DNA of 5,029 nt. Origin: Deltaproteobacteria bacterium (GTDB lineage Bacteria; Desulfobacterota; Desulfarculia; Adiutricales; Adiutricaceae). This document shows positions 1-4,939 of the stretch, one piece after another (positions within the stretch are counted from its first letter, which is position 1; each line of letters opens with the position of its first letter). The notes beneath the pieces are model-generated. The model was not told the origin of the DNA. It made no database searches and was given only the letters and a program-made list of their open reading frames with translations. The translations under genes were made by a program, and so were the position numbers. The DNA lies in the NCBI GenBank assembly GCA_031257955.1, contig JAIRNQ010000192.1:1-5029 (forward strand), read 5' to 3'.

Positions 1-249
1 GACGTGGTCAACGGCCGGGTTGAGGCCGCCATCATGAACGATCACCGGGCCGCCTCGGTGGTTGAGGCCTTGGCCGTGAAATTCGTGGGCTACGCCCCGG
101 TCCCGGACGAGGATTACGCCTACGCCGTGAACAAAGACAGCACCGAGCTTCTGGCCACCCTTAACCAGGGCCTGGACGAGCTGATGGCCGATCCCTATTG
201 GGGCGAGCTTCTGAAAAAATACAACATCACCGACACCCCGTTTAAGTAA
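1..249 (+). CDS. Amino acid ABC transporter periplasmic substrate-binding protein, C-terminal fragment
   Basis: The reading frame is open from base 1 and ends at TAA 247-249, so only the last 82 codons are in the window and the true start lies upstream. Family-3 periplasmic binding proteins (HisJ/GlnH/ArtJ type) bind an amino acid and hand it to the membrane permease. The visible part fits the end of that fold: a segment with AAIMNDHRAA, then YAYAVNKDSTELLATLN, then an amphipathic helix ending ADPYWGELLKKYNI. This matches the usual pattern of a residue-rich strand, 'K..ELL..LN..L..L..DG....I..KY', seen at the C-terminus of these proteins. Two cognate permeases and an ATPase follow on the same strand, which supports the call. 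The ligand (basic, polar or other amino acid) cannot be inferred because the ligand-contacting N-terminal lobe is missing. The family is fairly sure; the substrate is unknown. Confidence 0.85.
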   Translation, partial: DVVNGRVEAAIMNDHRAASVVEALAVKFVGYAPVPDEDYAYAVNKDSTELLATLNQGLDELMADPYWGELLKKYNITDTPFK

Positions 250-271
250 GCCCAATGGCCGACCGCCCGAA

Positions 272-304
272 CCCTCCCGACCATAAGGCCGGGGGGGCCC
301 TTTT
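272..304 (+). terminator. Candidate weak intrinsic terminator after the binding-protein gene
   Basis: CCCTCCCG (272-279) can pair with CGGGGGGG (290-297), giving eight pairs including one G-U, around a 10-nt loop. It is followed by CCC and then TTTT (301-304). It lies 23 bases after the binding-protein stop. The T tract is short and separated from the stem by three C, so termination would be partial at best. Partial termination here would match the common need for more binding protein than membrane components, but that role is inference. Confidence 0.35.
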
Positions 305-487
305 CCCGCCCTCGTATTTATGAAGCGTTCCCGGAAACCCCACAATCGTGAAAATGGCGAGGCTTAACCGCCAACAATCAACGGGTCAAAGCGTCGGCGA
401 CTGGGAAAAGAAACTTATCGCGAACGCGTCGTTTATGGCCCGAACGCTTGGCGGCGCGGGTTTTCCTATATTTGGGTCCCCTCCGTA

Positions 488-1237
488 ATGTCCCTTTTAC
501 CGGATTTTTCCTTCTATAACGCCATCGTCTACATCGTCAAGGGCACCAGCCTGACCGTGGCCCTGATCGTCGGTTCCATGCTGACCGGTTTGGCCGTGGG
601 GCTCCCGATGGCCGCCGTCCAGGTCTACGGCCCCAGGTGGGGACGCTTTCTGGTGGGGGTTTACGTTTGGTTTTTTAGGGGCATTCCCATACTGGTCTTA
701 CTGTTTCTGTTTTATTTCGGCATTTTTGGGCTGGTGGAAAAAATACTGGCCGAAATTATGGGCGAAAAGGTAAACGTTCCGCCCTTCGTGGCCACCCTGG
801 CCACCTTGGGCCTGACCAGCGGGGCCTACCAGTCGCAGATTTTCCGGGGGGCCATCCTCTCGCTCCATCTGGGGCAGTACCAGGCCGCCCTGTCGCTGGG
901 CTTCACCCGGGTCGGTGCCCTGACCCACATCATCCTCCCCCAAGCCCTGCGGGTGGCCATTCCGGCCTGGGCCAACGAATATTCCATACTGCTTAAGGAT
1001 TCCGCCCTGGCCTATACGCTGGGGACGCTGGAGATCATGTCCCGGATCCGGCAGATGGTCTCCATTACCCATTTACACGTACCGTTTTACATTCTGGCTG
1101 GGATTTTATATTATTTTCTTACTTGGGTGGGCATAAAAGCCCTAAAGAAACTCGAGGCCAAAATCAGGATCCCCGGCCTGGGGGCCGAGGTCGAGCGGGA
1201 AACCACGCTCGAAGACAGAACGGGGCAGTCGGAGTAG
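488..1237 (+). CDS. Amino acid ABC transporter permease (HisQ/HisM family), first subunit
   Basis: This 249-residue inner-membrane protein has the length and layout of polar amino acid permeases. Hydrophobic segments lie near residues 12-38, 56-82, 97-115 and 197-215. The family hallmarks are in order: FFRGIPILVLLFLFYFG at 62-78, SGAYQSQIFRGAILSL at 111-126, and the cytoplasmic EAA loop at 132-151 (QAALSLGF... IILP), which docks on the ATPase. LLKDSALAYTLGTLEI follows at 168-183. The EAA loop begins with Gln132 instead of the usual Glu; Gly138 and Pro151 are kept. The C-terminal tail after residue 230 is short, charged and probably cytoplasmic. ATG 488 is the first plausible start and puts the first membrane segment at residue 12, but no Shine-Dalgarno precedes it (GGGTCCCCTCCGTA), which is unusual beside its neighbours. 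It would form a heterodimer with the permease at 2194-2928. Confidence 0.92.
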   Translation: MSLLPDFSFYNAIVYIVKGTSLTVALIVGSMLTGLAVGLPMAAVQVYGPRWGRFLVGVYVWFFRGIPILVLLFLFYFGIFGLVEKILAEIMGEKVNVPPFVATLATLGLTSGAYQSQIFRGAILSLHLGQYQAALSLGFTRVGALTHIILPQALRVAIPAWANEYSILLKDSALAYTLGTLEIMSRIRQMVSITHLHVPFYILAGILYYFLTWVGIKALKKLEAKIRIPGLGAEVERETTLEDRTGQSE

Positions 1238-1252
1238 TCGGACGGCTTTACG

Positions 1253-1302
1253 GGCCTCCCGGAGGCCGGAAGGCCCGGAGGGGCAGAAGGGCCCCGTGGG
1301 CC
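1253..1302 (+). repeat. Cluster of GC-rich inverted repeats between permease and ATPase genes
   Basis: GGCCTC (1253-1258) and GAGGCC (1262-1267) form a tight stem with a 3-nt loop. Just after it, GGGGC (1280-1284) pairs with GCCCC (1291-1295), or alternatively GGCCC (1290-1294) pairs with GGGCC (1298-1302). No T tract follows, so these are not classical terminators. They occupy most of the 85-base spacer and end 5 bases before the Shine-Dalgarno of the ATPase gene. An mRNA stabilising or spacing role is possible; in DNA this rich in GGCC some pairing is expected by chance. Confidence 0.45.
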
Positions 1303-1307
1303 GGATT

Positions 1308-1312
1308 GAGGT
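1308..1312 (+). promoter_or_regulatory. Ribosome binding site of the amino acid ABC ATPase gene
   Basis: GAGGT lies 10 bases before ATG 1323. It decides in favour of this start over the internal ATG at 1392 (Met24), where the protein would begin at the usual family position but which has no Shine-Dalgarno-like sequence upstream. Confidence 0.6.
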
Positions 1313-1322
1313 TTAAAGATTA

Positions 1323-2129
1323 ATGGTCGCGCAGTCTAAGGTTTTGGCTTTCGCCAAGCCGCGAATCGCCCCGGACGGGGCGCCGCCCTTGATGGAGGCC
1401 AAAAACATCACCAAGATTTTGGGCGGAAAGCTCATACTGGACGATATCTCGCTGTCTCTGAACAAAGGCGAGTTTAAGGTTTTGATTGGACCCTCCGGTA
1501 GCGGCAAATCCACCCTCCTCCAGTGCGTCCATTTTCTGACTATACCGGACAAGGGCGACGTGTTTTTGGAAGGCCGATCGGCTTTGGGCATGGGGCACAA
1601 GAACATCTCGGCCTTCAGGCAAGAGATCGGCATGATATTTCAGGACTTCAATCTTTTCGATCACCTGACGGCCAAGGACAACGTGTCCATCGCCCTGCGG
1701 AAAGTTAAAAAATGGCCAAAAGACAAGGCCCTGGCCAAGGCCATGGAAGAACTGGACAAGGTGGGCTTGGCCGAAAAGGCCGACCTCTACCCGGCCCAGC
1801 TCTCGGGCGGCCAAAAGCAAAGGGTTTCCATCGCCAGGGCCATGGCCATGGAGCCCAAGCTGATGCTTTTGGACGAACCCACCTCGGCCCTGGATCCCGA
1901 GCTTATCGGGGAAGTCCTTAACGTCATAGCCAATCTGGCCAAGGGGGGCATGACCATGCTGATGGTCACCCACCAAATCGGCTTCGCCCGGCACCTAATC
2001 CACGAGATCGATTTCATGGAAAACGGCCGCATAATCGAGCGGGGCGACCCGGAAAGCCTTTTCGCCGACGGCTCGTCGAGAACGGCCGTCTTTTGCTCCA
2101 AGCTGACCGAGCTCACCGGAAACCAATAA
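1323..2129 (+). CDS. Amino acid ABC transporter ATP-binding protein (HisP/GlnQ family)
   Basis: This 268-residue cytoplasmic ATPase drives uptake through the two flanking permeases. All core motifs are intact: Walker A GPSGSGKST at 56-64, Q-loop Gln107 in IFQDFNLF, signature LSGGQKQR at 160-167, Walker B MLLDEP at 181-186 with catalytic Glu185, D-loop SALDPE at 188-193, and switch His217. The text after the signature (SIARAMAMEPK) and QDFNLFDHLTAKDN are typical of the polar amino acid group. Two oddities are visible. About 23 residues precede the usual start (family members normally begin near MEAKNITK, here Met24). The A-loop aromatic that stacks on adenine, Tyr16 in HisP, aligns with Leu33 in KILGGK. 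The gene sits between the two permease genes, 85 and 64 bases from them. Importer ATPase is very sure; the substrate is not readable. The start depends on the GAGGT site at 1308-1312. Confidence 0.95.
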   Translation: MVAQSKVLAFAKPRIAPDGAPPLMEAKNITKILGGKLILDDISLSLNKGEFKVLIGPSGSGKSTLLQCVHFLTIPDKGDVFLEGRSALGMGHKNISAFRQEIGMIFQDFNLFDHLTAKDNVSIALRKVKKWPKDKALAKAMEELDKVGLAEKADLYPAQLSGGQKQRVSIARAMAMEPKLMLLDEPTSALDPELIGEVLNVIANLAKGGMTMLMVTHQIGFARHLIHEIDFMENGRIIERGDPESLFADGSSRTAVFCSKLTELTGNQ

Positions 2130-2145
2130 CCCTACCCTCCCAGCC

Positions 2146-2176
2146 GTGGCCGCCGCGCCTTAGGCCCGGCGGCCAC
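2146..2176 (+). other. Strong intercistronic hairpin before the second permease gene
   Basis: GTGGCCGCCG (2146-2155) and CGGCGGCCAC (2167-2176) form a perfect 10-bp stem. Inside it, GCC (2157-2159) can pair with GGC (2163-2165) around a TTA loop after one C-C mismatch. No T tract follows, so it is not an intrinsic terminator. It lies between the ATPase stop (2127-2129) and the Shine-Dalgarno at 2180-2184, only 3 bases from the latter. It could protect the upstream message from 3' exonucleases or tune translation of the next gene; either role is inferred. Confidence 0.65.
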
Positions 2177-2179
2177 TAC

Positions 2180-2184
2180 GGAGG
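2180..2184 (+). promoter_or_regulatory. Ribosome binding site of the second permease gene
   Basis: GGAGG lies 9 bases before ATG 2194 and fixes that start. The intervening bases, GCGGCGGCCA up to 2193, repeat the 3' arm of the preceding hairpin, so the site lies between two sequences that could compete for the same pairing partner. Confidence 0.75.
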
Positions 2185-2193
2185 CGGCGGCCA

Positions 2194-2928
2194 ATGGACA
2201 CTTGGGAATTCTATAGCCAGAAGCTCATACCGGCCCTGAACCAGGGGCTGTGGCTGAGCGTTTTGATCATCGTGCCCTCGGCCGTCCTGGGGGTGACCAT
2301 CGGGGTTTTGGTCGGGGCCGGACGGGCGGCCGGTCCCCATTGGCTAAAACGCCTACTCGACGCCTACGTGGCCATCTTTAGGGGGACGCCGCTGGTGGTC
2401 CAGCTGACGATGTGGTATTACGGGCTCCCCGGGGTCAGCCGTTTTTTGGGTTCGATTCTGGGCCCGCTGGGCTTTCCCGAGTTCACTTGGCGGTTTTTGG
2501 TCTTTAGCCCTTACGCGGCCTCGGTGGTGGCCTTCACCCTCTGCAGCGGCGCCTACCAGTCGGAGTATATCCGGGGGGCCATTCTTTCCATCCGCAAGGG
2601 CCAATTCCAGGCGGCCAAATCGCTGGGCTTTAGCAACTCGCAAACCTTCTGGACCATCACGGCGCCGGTGGCCATAAGACGGGCCCTCCACGGCTGCGGC
2701 AACGAAATCATTTATTTAATCAAATACTCTTCCCTGGCCTTAATCGTGACCATCCAGGAACTGACCGGTAAATCCAACGCCCTGGCCTCTTTCTACTTCC
2801 GGCCCCTGGAGTGTTACCTCTTGACCGCCCTCTATTACCTGGCTTTGGTCACCCTGGCCACTTTTTTCTTGCGCTGGCTGGAAAAGCGCCTCCACGTGCC
2901 CGGCATGGACCAGGCCAAGGCCGGCTGA
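2194..2928 (+). CDS. Amino acid ABC transporter permease (HisM/HisQ family), second subunit
   Basis: This 244-residue inner-membrane permease is the likely partner of the one at 488-1237. Hydrophobic stretches lie near residues 18-42, 56-78, 100-118 and 206-227. Family landmarks are FRGTPLVVQLTMWYYG at 62-77, SGAYQSEYIRGAILSI at 118-133 and the EAA loop at 139-158 (QAAKSLGF... APVA), followed by GNEIIYLIKYSSLALIVTIQEL, the part usually read as GNE.I.LIK.TSL....I.EL. As in the first permease, the EAA loop begins with Gln (139), and the usual Leu-Pro at its end is Ala157-Pro158. The segment around residues 79-100, between membrane helices, is longer than in its partner. GGAGG 9 bases upstream supports ATG 2194. 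The family is very sure; which subunit is the HisQ or HisM equivalent cannot be decided. Confidence 0.94.
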   Translation: MDTWEFYSQKLIPALNQGLWLSVLIIVPSAVLGVTIGVLVGAGRAAGPHWLKRLLDAYVAIFRGTPLVVQLTMWYYGLPGVSRFLGSILGPLGFPEFTWRFLVFSPYAASVVAFTLCSGAYQSEYIRGAILSIRKGQFQAAKSLGFSNSQTFWTITAPVAIRRALHGCGNEIIYLIKYSSLALIVTIQELTGKSNALASFYFRPLECYLLTALYYLALVTLATFFLRWLEKRLHVPGMDQAKAG

Positions 2929-2952
2929 GCCGCCGTTTTTTGGTGAGAAGCC

Positions 2953-3768
2953 ATGGGAAAGAAGGACGCCAAAATTGCCAAAGGCCCCGCCCTTCCGGCC
3001 TTGGGCCAGACCGCGGGCACGGCCCCGGGCCCTGACTCGACTGGGGGGGCTTTTATCGAAGTAAAGGGCCTGGACGTTTATTTCGGCCGGCCCCGGGCGT
3101 TGGCCAAGGTGAGTTTGGAAGTGCCCAAGGGGGCCAGGGTGGCCCTGCTGGGCCCGAACGGGGCCGGCAAATCGACCCTGATTAAGGCCATCTGCGGGGC
3201 CCTGGACCCGGCGGCCGGAAGCGTTCGGCTGGACGGGCGGCGACCCGAGGAGGCCCTATTGGATCCGGGATTTTTGGGCTGGCTGCCGGAAGGGGCGCCC
3301 CTAAACTCCGAGCTGACGGTCAGGGAACACTTGGAACTCACCTATAGGCTGCGGGGCTTGGGAAAGGTTCGGGGCCGACGGGAGATTGAGCGCCTTAGCC
3401 AAGCCCTAAATCTTTCCAAAAAACTGGATCGCCTAAGCGGGGCCCTTTCCATGGGCTCCAAGCGCCAAGCCGCCCTGGCTTTGGCCTTCTTGGGGACGCC
3501 GGAACTGTTGGTGCTGGACGAGCCGACCAGTAGCCTCGATCCCGACGAGATTAGGCGCTTTAACCGTCTGGTGGAGGCCCTTCCCCCCACGGCCACCCTC
3601 ATCGTCTCCAGCCACATCCTCTCGGAAGTGGCCGCCGTGACCGACCGGGCCATATTTTTGAACCGGGGCCAAATCGTGGGTCAGGGCGGCTGGGAAGACT
3701 TGCCGGGCGGTAAGGCCGACCCTTCCAAATCTTACTTCGGGGTGATTGACGATGGCCAAGCCGGTTGA
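2953..3768 (+). CDS. ABC-2 type transporter ATP-binding protein, GldA-like
   Basis: This 271-residue cytoplasmic ATPase pairs with the permease encoded immediately downstream. Motifs in order are A-loop Phe44, Walker A GPNGAGKST at 67-75, a GldA-style Q-loop region FLGWLPEGAPLNSELTVREHL at 107-127 (Glu113 at the Q position), a divergent signature LSMGSKRQ at 165-172, Walker B LLVLDEP at 185-191, D-loop SSLDP at 193-197 and switch His221. GPNGAGKST and the 'LPE..PL...LTV.E.L' stretch are typical of CcmA/GldA ATPases of ABC-2 systems, not of amino acid importers. The first 33 residues are a Lys/Ala/Pro/Gly-rich, probably disordered tail absent from most relatives, containing a run of seven G at 3043-3049. 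GGTGAG at 2942-2947, 5 bases before ATG 2953, supports the start. The 24-base gap from the permease gene suggests co-transcription. NatA- or NosF-like ATPases are alternatives; the partner favours GldA. Substrate unknown. Confidence 0.88.
   Translation: MGKKDAKIAKGPALPALGQTAGTAPGPDSTGGAFIEVKGLDVYFGRPRALAKVSLEVPKGARVALLGPNGAGKSTLIKAICGALDPAAGSVRLDGRRPEEALLDPGFLGWLPEGAPLNSELTVREHLELTYRLRGLGKVRGRREIERLSQALNLSKKLDRLSGALSMGSKRQAALALAFLGTPELLVLDEPTSSLDPDEIRRFNRLVEALPPTATLIVSSHILSEVAAVTDRAIFLNRGQIVGQGGWEDLPGGKADPSKSYFGVIDDGQAG
3739..3745 (+). promoter_or_regulatory. Ribosome binding site of the GldF-like gene, inside the ATPase gene
   Basis: GGGGTGA lies 6 bases before ATG 3752 and within the last codons of the GldA-like gene. 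It favours ATG 3752 over the in-frame TTG at 3746, which would be directly adjacent to it with no spacing. Confidence 0.65.
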
Positions 3769-4600
3769 AGGCCCCCCCAAGGGCGCCCAGGCCAGACCGA
3801 CGGGTTCGGAAGGCCCGGCGGGCCCGGCTGGCCCGAAAAGGCCCGAGAGGCCGGGCGGCTGGGGGCAGGTACTGACCCTGGCCCGTTACGAGTTCGCCTC
3901 CTTTTGGGGCGGGGCCACCGGGGCCCTGGCCCTTTTGGTCTTTCTGGGGCTCGAAGGCCTGTTTTTCAATAACTCGGTCGCGGCCTACGCCTTGGCCAAC
4001 CTGGGGGCCATGTCCCGTGGGGGCGCCATCGACGCCACGCTGACCATGTTCACGGTCGGGCTCTCGGATCTGGGACTGTTGTTGGCCCTGGTCAGTCCCC
4101 TGGCCACCATGCGTTCCTTTGCCTCCTCGGCCCACGGCGGCCATTTGGATCTTTTGATGTCCTGGCCCTTGGGCCGCCGGCGCCTGACCCTTAGCCTCTT
4201 TTGCGCCGCCTTTTTCTCGGTGAGCCTGTTGGCCGTCTTGGGCCTCACCCCCTACGCCCTGTTGCTTTCCATGGGCGTGGGTAGCCTTAGGCTTTTGGCC
4301 GCCGCTTTTCTGGGGCTCATTCTGGCCGTGGCCGCCTTCGTGGCCGTGGGCCTGGCCGTCTCCTCCCATACCCGAAAACCCATGGCCTCGGCCCTGACCA
4401 CCCTGGGGGCCTTGGGCTTCATGTGGGCCATAGGCTGGGCCGGGCCCTATATCCCCGAGACCGCCTCCCTGCTGGTCCAGGGGCTGGCCTTCGGGCCCAG
4501 GATCAACCACTTCACCCTCGGTCTTTTGGACTTCAACGACGTTTTGTACTTCGCCGCCTTAACCCTCTGCTCGCTGGCCCTGGCCAAACCCGTCCGCTAG
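3752..4600 (+). CDS. ABC-2 type transporter permease, GldF-like
   Basis: This 282-residue integral membrane protein overlaps the preceding ATPase gene by 17 bases, implying translational coupling. Six hydrophobic segments are visible near residues 54-72, 103-122, 146-172, 178-204, 214-230 and 260-278. Features shared with GldF-type ABC-2 permeases are a cytoplasmic N-terminal stretch VLTLARYEFASFW (40-52) before the first helix, ATMRSFA (118-124) followed by GGHLDLLMSWPLGRRR (129-144), SSHTRKPMASAL after helix 4, and a final FTLGLLDFNDVLYF (254-267), which resembles the 'F..G..D..D..Y' end of the family. The first 36 residues are a Pro/Gly-rich low-complexity tail, with seven C in a row at 3772-3778 covering codons 7-9. 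The usual follower of GldF, the auxiliary GldG-type gene, is absent from the 429 bases downstream. The substrate is unknown; GldAF is named for gliding motility but homologues occur in non-gliders. A NosY- or NatB-like role is a less likely alternative. Confidence 0.85.
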   Translation: MAKPVEGPPKGAQARPTGSEGPAGPAGPKRPERPGGWGQVLTLARYEFASFWGGATGALALLVFLGLEGLFFNNSVAAYALANLGAMSRGGAIDATLTMFTVGLSDLGLLLALVSPLATMRSFASSAHGGHLDLLMSWPLGRRRLTLSLFCAAFFSVSLLAVLGLTPYALLLSMGVGSLRLLAAAFLGLILAVAAFVAVGLAVSSHTRKPMASALTTLGALGFMWAIGWAGPYIPETASLLVQGLAFGPRINHFTLGLLDFNDVLYFAALTLCSLALAKPVR

Positions 4601-4753
4601 GGCCGCCGCCAAGCCCACGCAAGCGTTTTCCAGTTTGGCCTTCATGCCCCACCGCCTCCCCGGCCCCCGGCCCCCGGGGAACGGGGCCCGAATCGCCCCA
4701 ATTATTGGCCGCGTCGATGGCCACGGCCCCAAAGCCCTAACGCCAAAAGGCCA

Positions 4754-4781
4754 AAGCGCGTCCCCGAAAGGGGATTCGCTT
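4754..4781. repeat. Long hairpin with GAAA tetraloop in the convergent intergenic region
   Basis: AAGCG (4754-4758) pairs with CGCTT (4777-4781) and, after one C-T mismatch, GTCCCC (4760-4765) pairs with GGGGAT (4770-4775, one G-U) around the stable loop GAAA (4766-4769). This gives eleven pairs in 28 bases. On the + strand no T tract follows. On the - strand it is followed by a T-containing stretch (TTGGCCTTTTGG), so a terminator for the aminotransferase gene about 150 bases upstream is conceivable but weak. Confidence 0.5.
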
Positions 4782-4857
4782 CGGCCTTCGGCGACAATCG
4801 ATTGGCCGTCCCGGCGGGGGCCCCGGGGGGGCCGAGGCCGAGGGTGGTTGGCGTGGG

Positions 4858-4882
4858 GTTATGGCCGGGCCTTAACGTTTTT
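4858..4882 (+). terminator. Candidate intrinsic terminator of the transporter cluster
   Basis: GTTA (4858-4861) pairs with TAAC (4873-4876) and, inside one T-T mismatch, GGC (4863-4865) pairs with GCC (4869-4871) around a CGG loop. The stem is followed by G and then TTTTT (4878-4882), the only hairpin with a T5 tract in the gap. It lies about 260 bases after the GldF-like stop and just before the convergent gene, a plausible end for the + strand transcript. The stem is short and imperfect, so confidence is limited. Confidence 0.4.
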
Positions 4883-4915
4883 GGAGTAGCTCGCGGCCTT
4901 AGGCGCGAACGAAAA

Positions 4916-4939
4916 GGTCAGCTAAGGGGTCAGCTAAGG
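4916..4939. repeat. Perfect 12-bp tandem duplication over the aminotransferase stop codon
   Basis: GGTCAGCTAAGG occurs at 4916-4927 and again directly at 4928-4939. Read on the - strand the unit contains codons CTT AGC TGA, the last two residues and stop of the aminotransferase. Because 12 is a multiple of three, a second in-frame TGA follows at 4918-4920. It looks like a recent slippage or duplication event. Confidence 0.85.

Larger units (their letters stand above)
4601..4929. other. Intergenic region between convergent genes, no convincing coding sequence
   Basis: These 329 bases separate the GldF-like gene from the convergent aminotransferase fragment. Open frames exist on the + strand (for example 4635-4889) but have no ribosome binding site, no recognisable motif and a composition that simply reflects GC-rich DNA. 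No GldG-like sequence (N-terminal helix followed by a DLT..K.YSLS-type motif) is seen in any frame. What the region does hold is several inverted repeats: 4669-4688 (six G-C pairs, 8-nt loop), 4754-4781 (GAAA-loop hairpin), 4858-4876 followed by five T, and 4891-4908. Confidence 0.6.

Noticed and set aside
255..323. Possible 22-codon small ORF just after the binding-protein stop
   Set aside because: It has no Shine-Dalgarno, runs through the candidate terminator hairpin, and is Pro/Gly-rich as random GC-rich sequence would be.
448..472. Possible sigma-70 promoter TTGGCG (448-453) with TATATT (467-472)
   Set aside because: The spacing is only 13 bases and the -35 match is weak, so it is not listed as a promoter; the -10-like box alone is mentioned as a lead.
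1320..1994. Minus-strand open frame opposite the importer ATPase gene
   Set aside because: It is a shadow of a gene with complete ABC motifs; no family-like motif or ribosome binding site supports it.
3599..4510. Long open frame on the minus strand opposite the end of the GldA-like gene and most of the GldF-like gene
   Set aside because: Its translation is a monotonous Gly/Gln/His/Pro-rich string with no domain, as expected opposite GC-rich Leu/Ala/Gly-coding DNA, and the + strand genes are clearly real.
4635..4889. 84-codon + strand open frame after the GldF-like gene, considered as a remnant of a GldG gene
   Set aside because: There is no hydrophobic N-terminal segment, no GldG-type motif and no ribosome binding site; the composition is Pro/Gly/Arg-rich.
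2158..4903. Recurring palindromic core CCTTAGG at 2158-2164, 4284-4290 and 4897-4903
   Set aside because: One copy is inside the GldF-like coding sequence and the flanks differ; three copies of a 7-mer built on GGCC-like sequence in this composition are not convincing as a repeat family.
4891..4908. Hairpin TCGCG/CGCGA shortly downstream of the aminotransferase stop, considered as its terminator
   Set aside because: The stem is five pairs plus a bulge and no T tract follows on the minus strand, so it does not meet the pattern of an intrinsic terminator.
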